Shown here: positions 32,327 through 40,216 of the stretch, piece by piece | Layout: every line of letters begins with the position of its first letter | Numbering within the stretch: the first letter of the stretch is position 1 | Source: an uncultured Eubacteriales bacterium | GTDB lineage: Bacteria > Bacillota > Clostridia > Lachnospirales > Lachnospiraceae | Assembly (NCBI GenBank): GCA_949286525.1 | Contig: CASECT010000103.1 | Span: 1 to 40,719, forward strand | Length of the DNA stretch: 40,719 bases | Direction of reading: 5' to 3' | Notes under the pieces: model-generated | Database searches by the model: none | The model's input: only the letters and a program-made list of their open reading frames with translations | What the model was told of the DNA's origin: nothing | Program-made: the position numbers and the translations under genes

Positions 32327-34195
32327 ATGAGAGAACTGGCTTTAAACGACGATATTTTGATGAAAATAGACAAACCTGCCCGCTATATCGGCAATGAGCT
32401 CAACAGTGTAAAAAAAGACCCCGCTTCCGTGGATATTCGGTTTGCCATGTGCTTCCCGGACGTCTACGAGATCGGCATGTCCCATCTTGGGATTCAAATT
32501 CTCTACGAGATGTTCAACCGCAGAGAGGATGTCTACTGCGAGCGTGTCTATTCTCCCTGGCCGGATCTCCATCAGATCATGAAGGAGCAGAAGATACCGC
32601 TCTTTGCCCTGGAGACCCAGGACCCCATCGCGGATTTTGATTTTGTGGGCATTACCCTCCAGTACGAGATGTGCTATACCAATATTTTGCAGATCCTGGA
32701 TCTGGGGCAGATTCCGATTTTCCAGAAAGACCGGAGCGACAGCGATCCCCTGATTATCTGTGGGGGACCCTGTACCTATAATCCGGAGCCGGTGGCGGAT
32801 TTCTTTGATCTGGTCTATCTGGGAGAGGGAGAAATCAGCTACGACGCGCTCTTTGATCTCTATATCGAGATGAAACGGAACAAAACCTACACACGGGAGG
32901 GCTTTCTTCGTCGTGCCTGTAAAATTCCGGGGATCTATGCACCCTCCCTCTATGAGGTGCGTTATCATGAGGATGGGACTATCGCGGGCATGGAGCCGAA
33001 ATATGAGGATGTGCCCCGTACCGTTACCCGTCAGGTGCTGATGGATCTGGACGAGGGGGCTTATCCTACAAAGCCGCTGGTGCCTTTTGTGCGGGCTACT
33101 CAGGATCGGGTGGTGCTGGAAATCCAGCGGGGGTGTATTCGTGGATGCCGCTTCTGTCAGGCGGGCATGATCTACCGGCCGAACCGGGAAAAATCCCTGG
33201 AGGTGCTCAAACGGTACGCGAGGGAGATGCTGGAGACAACCGGACAGGAGGAGATCTCTTTGAGTTCCCTGTCCTCCAGCGACTACTCCAAATTACCGGA
33301 GCTGATCAATTTCCTGATAGACGAATGCTGCGGCGAGGGCGTGAATATTTCTCTGCCCTCCCTGCGGATTGACGCGTTTTCTTTGGATGTGATGAGCAAG
33401 GTGCAGGACGTGCGAAAGAGCAGTCTGACCTTCGCGCCGGAGGCCGGTTCCCAGCGGCTGAGGGATGTGATCAACAAGGGACTGACCAGGGAAGATATCC
33501 TGCAGGGGGCCGGTATGGCCTTTGAGGGGGGCTGGAATAAGGTAAAGCTCTATTTTATGCTGGGACTGCCCACGGAGACGGAGGAAGACATGCGCGCAAT
33601 TCCGGAGCTTGCCAACGAGATTGCGGTCCGATATTACGAGATACCAAAGGAGCAGAGAAACGGCAAGTGCCAGGTAAGCATCAGCACTTCCTTCTTTGTG
33701 CCGAAGCCCTTTACGCCTTTCCAGTGGGCGCCCATGTATCCGAAGGAAGAGTATCTGCGGCGGGCAAAGATCGTCAACGATACCATGAAAGAGCAGCTCA
33801 ATCGCAAGAGCCTCCGCTATCACTGGCACGAGGCGGATGTGACTGTGCTGGAGGGGATCTTTGCCAGAGGGGACCGGCGCATTTCGCAGGCAATCTATTA
33901 TGCCTACGAATCCGGATGTATCTTTGACGCCTGGGGCGATTTTTTCGACGCGGGAAAATGGGACGCGGCTTTCGAAAAAGCCGGCCTGGATGTAGCGTTT
34001 TACGCGTATCGGGAGCGGAACGTCGATGAGGTTCTGCCCTGGGATTTTATTGATGTGGGCATCCGCAAAGACTTTTTTGTACGGGAATGGAAGCGGGCAA
34101 TGGAGGGGGTCGTTACGCCAAACTGCAGGATGATGTGTTCCGGCTGCGGTTGCAGATCTTTGGGCGGAGGTGTTTGCTATGAAGGCCAGAATTAA
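32327..34195 (+). CDS. TIGR03960-type B12-binding-domain radical SAM protein
   Basis: A 622-residue protein. The N-terminal B12-binding-like part contains VDIRFAMCFPDVYEIGMSHLG and IICGGPCTYNPEPVADFFD. The radical SAM motif is C270-x3-C274-x2-C277 in QRGCIRGCRFCQAGMIYRP, with LPSLRIDAFSLDVM and LTFAPEAGSQRLRDVINKG following. It ends in a Cys-rich tail, MMCSGCGCRSLGGGVC. The family is widespread in Clostridia and always paired with DUF2344; the reaction is not known. It overlaps that partner by 17 bases. Confidence 0.92.
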   Translation: MRELALNDDILMKIDKPARYIGNELNSVKKDPASVDIRFAMCFPDVYEIGMSHLGIQILYEMFNRREDVYCERVYSPWPDLHQIMKEQKIPLFALETQDPIADFDFVGITLQYEMCYTNILQILDLGQIPIFQKDRSDSDPLIICGGPCTYNPEPVADFFDLVYLGEGEISYDALFDLYIEMKRNKTYTREGFLRRACKIPGIYAPSLYEVRYHEDGTIAGMEPKYEDVPRTVTRQVLMDLDEGAYPTKPLVPFVRATQDRVVLEIQRGCIRGCRFCQAGMIYRPNREKSLEVLKRYAREMLETTGQEEISLSSLSSSDYSKLPELINFLIDECCGEGVNISLPSLRIDAFSLDVMSKVQDVRKSSLTFAPEAGSQRLRDVINKGLTREDILQGAGMAFEGGWNKVKLYFMLGLPTETEEDMRAIPELANEIAVRYYEIPKEQRNGKCQVSISTSFFVPKPFTPFQWAPMYPKEEYLRRAKIVNDTMKEQLNRKSLRYHWHEADVTVLEGIFARGDRRISQAIYYAYESGCIFDAWGDFFDAGKWDAAFEKAGLDVAFYAYRERNVDEVLPWDFIDVGIRKDFFVREWKRAMEGVVTPNCRMMCSGCGCRSLGGGVCYEGQN

Positions 34196-34919
34196 ATTTG
34201 AGAAGAACGGCGTGATGAAGTATGTGGGGCATCTGGACATTATGCGCTTTTTTCAGAAAGCCATGCGTCGGGCACAGATTCCCATCAGGTATTCGGAGGG
34301 GTTTAATCCACACCAGATCATGTCTTTTGCGTCGCCCCTGGGGGTTGGGATAACCAGCAGCGGCGAGTACATGGATGTTGAGCTGAAGGAGGAGATCGAT
34401 CCGGATCAGGCGATGGAAACTCTGAACGGCACCATGGTGGAGGGCGTTCGGATTTTGGATTTCTTCTATCTTCCGGATGGCTATGAGAACGCCATGTCCA
34501 GCGTGAAGGCTGCCGCCTACCGGCTCAATTACAAGCATCCCGAGCAGTGTCCCTTCTCCCTTCAGGAAATGCAGGAGTTTCTGCGGGATTTTTATATCAA
34601 TCCGACGGAGATCATGATTGTGAAAAAGACCAAAAAGGGCGAACGGGAGCTGGATCTGAAGCCTCTGATTTACCGGTTTGAGGTAAAGAACGATGCGAAT
34701 GAAAACGATGCGAATGGGACGCTTTTCTATGAGCTGTTTGTCTCGACGGGCAGCGTGGACAATATCAAGCCGGAACTGGTGCTTTTTCATTTCCACCAGT
34801 CTATCGGGCTGCCGGCGGAGGAGATCGATATGTTTATTCATAGAGAGGATCTCTACACGCTTCTGGATCAGGAGTTTGTTCCTCTCGACCATATCCGGGT
34901 GACCGCGGAACAGCAGTGA
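34179..34919 (+). CDS. TIGR03936 / DUF2344 family protein
   Basis: A 246-residue protein starting MKARIKFEKNGVMKYVGHLD. ATG 34179 is chosen because GGCGGAGG (34163-34170) precedes it by eight bases; an in-frame GTG at 34170 lies within that site. Family features include RRAQIPIRYSEGFNPHQIMSFASPLGVGI. In many bacteria this domain is fused to the radical SAM protein encoded just upstream, so the two probably act as one enzyme. Function is unknown; an RNA-linked role is suggested only by the neighbouring ribonuclease and ribosomal genes. A short Asn/Asp repeat (NDANENDANG) lies near residue 171. Confidence 0.9.
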   Translation: MKARIKFEKNGVMKYVGHLDIMRFFQKAMRRAQIPIRYSEGFNPHQIMSFASPLGVGITSSGEYMDVELKEEIDPDQAMETLNGTMVEGVRILDFFYLPDGYENAMSSVKAAAYRLNYKHPEQCPFSLQEMQEFLRDFYINPTEIMIVKKTKKGERELDLKPLIYRFEVKNDANENDANGTLFYELFVSTGSVDNIKPELVLFHFHQSIGLPAEEIDMFIHREDLYTLLDQEFVPLDHIRVTAEQQ

Positions 34920-34928
34920 GGAAGAATA

Positions 34929-36167
34929 TTGAGGGAGAATATGGACAGAGACAGCAGATGTGTGGTAACGGAGATGACCTTCCGTGGAAAACGGTTCCGG
35001 GTGCTTCTCGTTACCGACGAACGGGGAAGGGAGCGAGAGATTCTCTGTGAGGATACCGGCGCAAGATCCCTGGTAGGCGATATCTATACGGGAAAAGTGG
35101 AGCGGGTCATGAAGGGCATCTGTGCCGCCTTTGTAAAGATTGCTGACGGCCGGACGGTGTTTCTTCCGCTGGAAGATGCCGTCGGGTGCGTTTACACTCG
35201 TAAGGAGGGCAAGCGGGAGGAGCTCTGCGGCGGAGACGAAATCCTGCTTCAGATCTCGAGGGATCCCGTGGGCACGAAGGACGCGGTGGCTACCTGCAAC
35301 CTGTCTTTCGGCGGAAGGTTTGTGACGCTGACCACAGCGAAGAAGAGCCACGGCATTTCCAGAAAACTCTCTAAGGGGGAGCGTCAGCGCTGGAAGGAAT
35401 TTCTGGTTACTTATGACAAGTATCCTTTCGGTATCATCATCCGCACTGAGGCGGCAAAGGCCGGAGAGGAGGCCGTGAGAGCGGAGCTGGAAGAACTGGC
35501 TGGCAAAGTGAAAACATTTCTTCGCACCGCCGTCCATCAGACCGGTGGACAGCTTCTTTTGCGGGGGGAAGGACCTCTGGAAAAGCGTGCGAAACAGTTT
35601 CTTCGTCAGGGCGAGGGAGCGGTACAGACAGATCTTTCGGAATTTTACCGGGAGCTGGCTTTCGGGATGGACGTTGAAGAGGGAAAACTTCTTCTCTATG
35701 GGGATTCTTCCTACGAACTCTACAAGCTGGCAGGAATTCCCACCATTCTGGAGCGGGCTCTGGGCAGAAAGGTCTGGATGGACTCCGGCGCTTATCTGGT
35801 CATTGATCCCACGGAGGCACTGACAGCCATCGACGTGAACAGCGGAAGAAACCAGCGGCAGCCGAAGGGCAGTGACACGGATATGGAGGAATATCATTTT
35901 CGGATCAACCTGGAGGCGGCGGAGGAGATTGCCCGGCAGCTTCGCCTGCGGAATATCAGCGGCATGATTCTGGTGGATTTTATCAACATGCGTTCCGAGG
36001 AACACCGCAGCCGGGTGCTTCAGTGTCTGCGGCATGCTGTGACAGAGGATGCGGCCGGTGTTCAGGTGCTGGATTACACCCGGCTGCAACTGGTGGAACT
36101 GACCCGCAAAAAGACGTATCCGCCTCTGGCAAGGCAGATTTGTCCTTGCGAAAAGGCGTCAGGGTAA
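34929..36167 (+). CDS. rng: Ribonuclease E/G family protein, short form
   Basis: 412 residues from TTG 34929 (AGGAAG just upstream); ATG 34941 is an alternative start with a closely spaced GGGAG. It contains an S1 domain (GDIYTGKVERVMKGICAAFVK), the RNase H-like segment, and the DNase-like catalytic part with acidic ligands D302 in AIDVNSGRN and D350 in LVDFINMRS (numbered from TTG). It ends at TRKKTYPPLARQICPCEKASG, so the zinc-link and the small domain of E. coli RNase G are shortened or missing. It may act in 16S 5' maturation or mRNA decay (known of the family). It follows the DUF2344 gene by nine bases. Confidence 0.9.
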   Translation: MRENMDRDSRCVVTEMTFRGKRFRVLLVTDERGREREILCEDTGARSLVGDIYTGKVERVMKGICAAFVKIADGRTVFLPLEDAVGCVYTRKEGKREELCGGDEILLQISRDPVGTKDAVATCNLSFGGRFVTLTTAKKSHGISRKLSKGERQRWKEFLVTYDKYPFGIIIRTEAAKAGEEAVRAELEELAGKVKTFLRTAVHQTGGQLLLRGEGPLEKRAKQFLRQGEGAVQTDLSEFYRELAFGMDVEEGKLLLYGDSSYELYKLAGIPTILERALGRKVWMDSGAYLVIDPTEALTAIDVNSGRNQRQPKGSDTDMEEYHFRINLEAAEEIARQLRLRNISGMILVDFINMRSEEHRSRVLQCLRHAVTEDAAGVQVLDYTRLQLVELTRKKTYPPLARQICPCEKASG

Positions 36168-36235
36168 TATGATTCAGAGTGATATGGTATAGTTAGTTCT
36201 AATTTAATATTCATTGAGAGACAGGAGGGACAGTC

Positions 36236-37237
36236 ATGACAAATCAGAAACCTGTGCCGGGGACCGGCGGAGATCACTACATTCCTTATGAGAAACGGGC
36301 GGGAGAGACGTCGGTGGTCTACTTTACCAGAGACCTCTCCGCGGAGGGACTGGCGAAAATCTTTGCGCGCGTCAACAGCGGGCTGACCGGGAAAGTGGGT
36401 GTTAAACTCCATACCGGAGAGCCTCAGGGACCGAATATCATTCCCCGTCCCTGGGTGGAATCCCTGATGAAAAAGGAATTGCCCGCAGCAGCGATTGTGG
36501 AGACAAACACTTATTATGAGGGCGGCCGTTACACGACGGAAGAGCACCGCAAGACGTTAAAGATTAACGGGTGGACTTTCTGCCCGGTAGATATCATAGA
36601 CGAGGACGGAACGGCAATGCTGCCAGTTAACGGGGGCAAGTGGTTCTCAGAGATGAGTATGGGGAAGAATATCCTGAACTACGATTCTCTTTTTGTCCTT
36701 ACCCACTTCAAGGGGCATTCCAAAGGCGGATTCGGCGGATCCAACAAGAATATCGGTATCGGCTGTGCCGATGGACGCATTGGAAAGGCGATGATTCACA
36801 CCACGCCGGGATCCGATGATATGTGGGATATTTCCGACGAGGAGTTCATGGAGCGCATGACGGAATCGGCCAAGGCGGTGGCGGATCATTTCAGCGGCCA
36901 TATCAGCTATGTGAACGTGATGCGGAACATGTCGGTATCCTGCGACTGCGAGGGCGTGGCGGCGGAGCCGGTGGTAACGCCCAATATCGGTATTCTGGCG
37001 TCGAAGGATATTCTGGCCATCGACCAGGCCTCCGTGGATCTTGTCTACGCCTTAAAGGAGGAAGATCATCACGCTCTGGTGGAGCGGATGGAGTCCCGCC
37101 ACGGACTGCGGCAGCTGACCTACATGAAGGAGCTGGGCATGGGAAACGACTGTTACCGGCTGATTGACATCGACCATGGGGATCAGGAACTTTCCCTTTC
37201 GGATGCGGTGCGGGATGTGGTTCCTTTCCGGGTATGA
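36236..37237 (+). CDS. DUF362 domain protein
   Basis: A 333-residue soluble protein. The DUF362 core shows VGVKLHTGEPQGPNIIPRPW, FVLTHFKGHSKGGFGGSNKNIGIG and PNIGILASKDILAIDQASVDLVY. Many relatives carry 4Fe-4S ferredoxin repeats; none is seen here, only scattered Cys (SCDCEG). The reaction is not known. AGGAGG stands eight bases before the ATG. It begins a new unit 68 bases after rng and is followed by a terminator, so it is probably monocistronic. Confidence 0.88.
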   Translation: MTNQKPVPGTGGDHYIPYEKRAGETSVVYFTRDLSAEGLAKIFARVNSGLTGKVGVKLHTGEPQGPNIIPRPWVESLMKKELPAAAIVETNTYYEGGRYTTEEHRKTLKINGWTFCPVDIIDEDGTAMLPVNGGKWFSEMSMGKNILNYDSLFVLTHFKGHSKGGFGGSNKNIGIGCADGRIGKAMIHTTPGSDDMWDISDEEFMERMTESAKAVADHFSGHISYVNVMRNMSVSCDCEGVAAEPVVTPNIGILASKDILAIDQASVDLVYALKEEDHHALVERMESRHGLRQLTYMKELGMGNDCYRLIDIDHGDQELSLSDAVRDVVPFRV

Positions 37238-37259
37238 GCGCTTGCTCTTACTGTTTGTG

Positions 37260-37296
37260 CTCCGGGGTATGATTTCTGCCCCGGAGTTTGCTGTTT
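37260..37296 (+). terminator. Intrinsic terminator after the DUF362 gene
   Basis: CTCCGGGG (37260-37267) pairs perfectly with CCCCGGAG (37279-37286) around an 11-base loop, followed by TTTGCTGTTT. The remaining bases up to 37423 are A/T-rich and hold the unseen promoter of the symporter gene; TGATAATAT near 37348 may be part of it. Confidence 0.75.
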
Positions 37297-37423
37297 ATAT
37301 GCCAAAAAGCCGTAAAAAACACGTGCGATTTTATACAAATTATGATAATATACCTTTATATGTGTAATTTTAGCGGGATTTTCCAGACCGTGAGTTACAG
37401 GAGAAAAAGGAGGATTTTGACAA

Positions 37424-38989
37424 ATGGACAGTCATACACTGCAGATTCTGATCGCCATGATCATCTATATGGCGGCGGTCATTTTTATCGGCGTGTTTTT
37501 CGCAAAGAGAGCGAACAAGAGCTCTGAAAATTATTTTCTTGGAGGGAGATCCCTGGGACCGTGGGTAACGGCCATGAGCGCGGAGGCTTCGGATATGAGC
37601 GGATGGCTTCTGATGGGACTTCCCGGCGTGGCTTACTGGAGCGGCCTTGCAGACGCTTTCTGGACGGCTGCCGGCCTTGCCGTGGGAACTTACCTTAACT
37701 GGCTCATCGTCTCAAAGAGACTGCGCCGCTACAGTATCCGGGCCAACAATTCCATCACGCTTCCGGAATTTTTCTCCAACCGCTTCCGTGAGGAGAAGAA
37801 AGTCATCATGACGCTGGCCGCGCTGTTTATTCTGATTTTCTTTACCGTTTACGCGGCAAGCTGCTTCGTAACCTGTGGCAAACTGTTCTCCACTCTGTTC
37901 GGAGCTCCCTATGTGGCAATGATGATCGTAGGGGCAGTCTTCGTGCTGCTTTATACGATTCTCGGCGGTTTCCTTGCGGAGAGCGCGTCGGATTTCATGC
38001 AGAGTATCGTCATGATCTGTGCCCTGGCGGTTATCGTGGTTATCAGTACGGTGCATGCGGGAGGACTTGGGGCTGTTATTGAAAATGCGAAGGAAATTCC
38101 GGGATTTCTTGAGTTCTTTGGCATTGCCAATCCCTCCCTGAACGAGGCGGGACGGCAGATTGTGGAAAACGGGGCGCCGCTTTTTGGCGCTGCCTCCGAT
38201 TACGGCTGGCTGAATGTCTGCTCTATGCTGGCCTGGGGTCTCGGATATTTCGGTATGCCTCAGGTGTTGCTTCGTTTCATGGCGATCCGCAGAGAGAGCG
38301 AGCTGAAGATGTCCAGAAGAATCGCTATGGTATGGGTGCTGATTTCCCTGTCTGTGGCTGTGTTTATCGGTATTGTGGGAAGAGAGATTTTCCCGACTAT
38401 GCATCTGACCGCAACAGATGCTGAGAATATCTTTGTCACGCTGGCGGAATCTTTCCTGCCGCCGATTCTGGCAGGATTCGTGATGGCCGGAATTCTTGCG
38501 GCCACCATCAGTTCGTCGGATTCCTATCTGCTGATCGCAGCATCTGCTTTCGCGAAGAACATCTATCAGGGACTGTTCCGCAAGAAGGCTACCGACAGGG
38601 AGGTTATGAATGTATCCCGTATCACTCTGTTGGCCATCGCCATTGTGGCGATCTTTATCGCCATGGATGAGGACAGCGTGATTTTCCAGATTGTGTCTTT
38701 CGCCTGGGCGGGATTCGGTGCGACCTTCGGACCGCTGATGCTGTTCTCCCTGTTCTGGAAGCGGATCAACCGGGCAGGAGCCATCGCCGGTATGGTAAGC
38801 GGCGCCGGTATGGTATTCCTCTGGAAACTGGTAATTTCCAATCTCGGAGGAGCCTTTGCGATCTATGAACTGCTTCCGGCATTCATCTTCTCATCCATCT
38901 GTATCGTGGTAGTTTCCCTCGCCACGAAAGCTCCTTCCAGAGAGATCCAGGAGGACTTTGAGGCGGTTAAGGTTCAGCAGGACGAGTAA
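37424..38989 (+). CDS. putP: Sodium/proline symporter, SSS family (PutP)
   Basis: A 521-residue membrane protein with about 12-13 hydrophobic helices. SSS signatures are seen: NYFLGGRSLGPWVTAMSAEASDMSGWLLMGLPG near residues 35-70, SITLPEFFSNRF, YTILGGFLAESASDFMQ, and GILAATISSSDSYLLIAASAFAKNIYQ in the region of the second sodium site. It imports proline coupled to Na+, by family knowledge; other substrates are possible. AAGGAGG precedes the ATG by ten bases. It is flanked by a terminator on the left and the ribosomal rplU promoter on the right and appears to be its own transcription unit. Confidence 0.94.
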   Translation: MDSHTLQILIAMIIYMAAVIFIGVFFAKRANKSSENYFLGGRSLGPWVTAMSAEASDMSGWLLMGLPGVAYWSGLADAFWTAAGLAVGTYLNWLIVSKRLRRYSIRANNSITLPEFFSNRFREEKKVIMTLAALFILIFFTVYAASCFVTCGKLFSTLFGAPYVAMMIVGAVFVLLYTILGGFLAESASDFMQSIVMICALAVIVVISTVHAGGLGAVIENAKEIPGFLEFFGIANPSLNEAGRQIVENGAPLFGAASDYGWLNVCSMLAWGLGYFGMPQVLLRFMAIRRESELKMSRRIAMVWVLISLSVAVFIGIVGREIFPTMHLTATDAENIFVTLAESFLPPILAGFVMAGILAATISSSDSYLLIAASAFAKNIYQGLFRKKATDREVMNVSRITLLAIAIVAIFIAMDEDSVIFQIVSFAWAGFGATFGPLMLFSLFWKRINRAGAIAGMVSGAGMVFLWKLVISNLGGAFAIYELLPAFIFSSICIVVVSLATKAPSREIQEDFEAVKVQQDE

Positions 38990-39012
38990 AAAAATAAGCA
39001 AAAAATAACCGG

Positions 39013-39051
39013 CAGGAATCCGCATTTTCCCTTGACGGAGGCGGATTCCTG
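39013..39051. repeat. 11-bp inverted repeat around the rplU -35 box
   Basis: CAGGAATCCGC (39013-39023) and GCGGATTCCTG (39041-39051) are perfect inverted repeats 17 bases apart. No T-run follows, so it is a poor terminator for putP. The -35 box of the rplU promoter lies in the loop and the right arm fills most of the spacer. Confidence 0.75.
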
Positions 39052-39060
39052 TGCTATTAT
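39032..39060 (+). promoter_or_regulatory. Promoter of rplU-prp-rpmA
   Basis: TTGACG (39032-39037) and TATTAT (39055-39060) have a 17-base spacer. The transcript would start about 39067 and carry an 80-base structured leader before rplU. Confidence 0.8.
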
Positions 39061-39067
39061 ACATGAG

Positions 39068-39140
39068 TATGCCGCACAGTGAGGTCTTGAAGTCTGCCCT
39101 CGGGCAGCACCATAACTGGCGAGTAATGATAAGAGGAGGT
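39068..39140 (+). ncRNA. Ribosomal protein L21 leader-like structured 5' region
   Basis: The leader can fold into an outer stem (GCC..CAGT at 39071-39080 with ACTGGC at 39115-39120, one bulge) and a strong inner hairpin CTGCC-CTCG-GGCAG (39094-39107), followed by GAGGAGGTG, the ribosome binding site of rplU. Position, size and the ACTGGCGAGTA element resemble the L21 leader family known upstream of rplU in Firmicutes, where L21 is thought to regulate its own operon. A covariance-model search was not possible. Confidence 0.6.
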
Positions 39141-39145
39141 GCCAT

Positions 39146-39454
39146 ATGTACGCAATTATTGCAACAGGTGGTAAGCAGTACAAAGTATCCGAAGGCGATA
39201 TCATTACCATTGAAAAACTTGGAATTGAAGCCGGAGAGAAAGTTACCTTTGATCAGGTACTTGCAGTCAGCGGGGATGATCTGAAGATTGGAAATCCTAC
39301 CGTTGATGGAGCGACTGTCGACGCAACTGTCGTAAAGGAAGGCAGAGGCAAGAAGGTCATCGTTTACAAGTACAAGAGAAAGACCGGCTACCACAAGAAG
39401 AATGGACACAGACAGTCCTATACCCAGGTTAAGATTGAAAAGATCAACGCTTAA
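39146..39454 (+). CDS. rplU: 50S ribosomal protein L21
   Basis: A 102-residue ribosomal protein starting [19 protein letters not shown] and containing [32 protein letters not shown], the conserved 23S-binding C-terminal block. GAGGAGGTG is five to six bases before the ATG. First gene of rplU-prp-rpmA. Confidence 0.98.
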   Translation: MYAIIATGGKQYKVSEGDIITIEKLGIEAGEKVTFDQVLAVSGDDLKIGNPTVDGATVDATVVKEGRGKKVIVYKYKRKTGYHKKNGHRQSYTQVKIEKINA

Positions 39455-39469
39455 TGCAGGGTATTTGTC

Positions 39470-39868
39470 ATGATATCTATTACTGTATGTAAGGACAAGG
39501 CCAGAGGGTATCGGGAACTGCGCTGCGAAGGCCATGCGCTCTTCGGATATCGGGGCAGCGATGTGGTGTGCGCGGCGGTCTCTGTGCTGGTCATCAATAC
39601 CATCAACGGTATTGAGCAGTTCACGGAGGATGCTTTTACGCTGGATACCTGGTCGGAGGATGAGATGGATTCCTCCAGAAAGCCTTTTTGCAGAAAGAAA
39701 GGCAGAAAGGACCGATGGCAGGAGGAGCGAAATCACATCGACGTGAAGTTTACGGAGCCTGTGTCGGAGCGTACAACGCTTCTTATGGATGTCCTCATGC
39801 AGGGCTTGACGGAAATTCAAAGCGAGTACGGCGAGTCGTACGTCACAGTTACAATCAAGGAGGTGTAG
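39470..39868 (+). CDS. prp: Ribosomal-processing cysteine protease Prp (YsxB)
   Basis: A 132-residue protease that removes the N-terminal leader from L27 before ribosome assembly. The catalytic pair is present at the canonical positions, H22 in [13 protein letters not shown] and C34 in [10 protein letters not shown]. Compared with short Prp proteins there is a basic insertion ([20 protein letters not shown], about residues 69-88). The gene lies between rplU and rpmA, the order in all L27-processing Firmicutes. Its stop is followed within two bases by rpmA. Confidence 0.95.
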   Translation: MISITVCKDKARGYRELRCEGHALFGYRGSDVVCAAVSVLVINTINGIEQFTEDAFTLDTWSEDEMDSSRKPFCRKKGRKDRWQEERNHIDVKFTEPVSERTTLLMDVLMQGLTEIQSEYGESYVTVTIKEV

Positions 39869-39872
39869 AGTG

Positions 39873-40163
39873 ATGTTAAAGTTGAACCTTCAGTTTTTCG
39901 CTCATAAAAAGGGAGTAGGTTCTACCAAGAACGGAAGAGATTCCGAGTCCAAGAGACTTGGAGCAAAGAGAGCAGACGGTCAGTTCGTTAAGGCTGGAAA
40001 CATCTTATACAGACAGCGCGGAACCAAGATTCATCCGGGCGTCAATGTGGGCAAGGGCGGAGACGATACTCTGTTTGCGCTGACCGACGGAATTCTGCGT
40101 TTCGAGCGCAAGGGCCGGGACAAGAAGCAGGCCAGCGTCTATCCCGTAGCTGCAGAAAACTAA
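39873..40163 (+). CDS. rpmA: 50S ribosomal protein L27, with cleavable N-terminal leader
   Basis: A 96-residue precursor. ATG 39873 is chosen over the GTG just before it, with AAGGAGG nine bases upstream. The N-terminus [14 protein letters not shown] carries the LNLQFF leader cleaved by Prp between Phe and Ala in Staphylococcus. The mature protein continues [20 protein letters not shown], typical of L27, whose N-terminus reaches the peptidyl-transferase centre. Confidence 0.98.
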   Translation: MLKLNLQFFAHKKGVGSTKNGRDSESKRLGAKRADGQFVKAGNILYRQRGTKIHPGVNVGKGGDDTLFALTDGILRFERKGRDKKQASVYPVAAEN

Positions 40164-40174
40164 TCTGTTCTTTC

Positions 40175-40207
40175 AAAAGATCCGACTCTTGGGGCCGGAT
40201 CTTTTTT
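40175..40207 (+). terminator. Intrinsic terminator between rpmA and obgE
   Basis: AAAAGATCCG (40175-40184) pairs with CGGATCTTTT (40196-40205), loop of 11 bases, then the T-run (40202-40207). It ends the ribosomal operon or attenuates read-through into obgE, which starts 22 bases later without a clear promoter of its own. Confidence 0.85.
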
Positions 40208-40216
40208 GTACAATAA

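Noticed and set aside
34113-36089. 658-residue minus-strand ORF
   Set aside because: Antisense shadow of the DUF2344 and rng genes; no domain recognised and the opposite strand encodes catalytic motifs.
36185-36193. Extended -10-like TGGTATAGT upstream of the DUF362 gene
   Set aside because: No acceptable -35 at 16-18 bases; left out as a feature although a promoter is expected in this gap.
37330-37360. Possible putP promoter around TGATAATAT
   Set aside because: Several overlapping A/T hexamers fit and none has a convincing -35.
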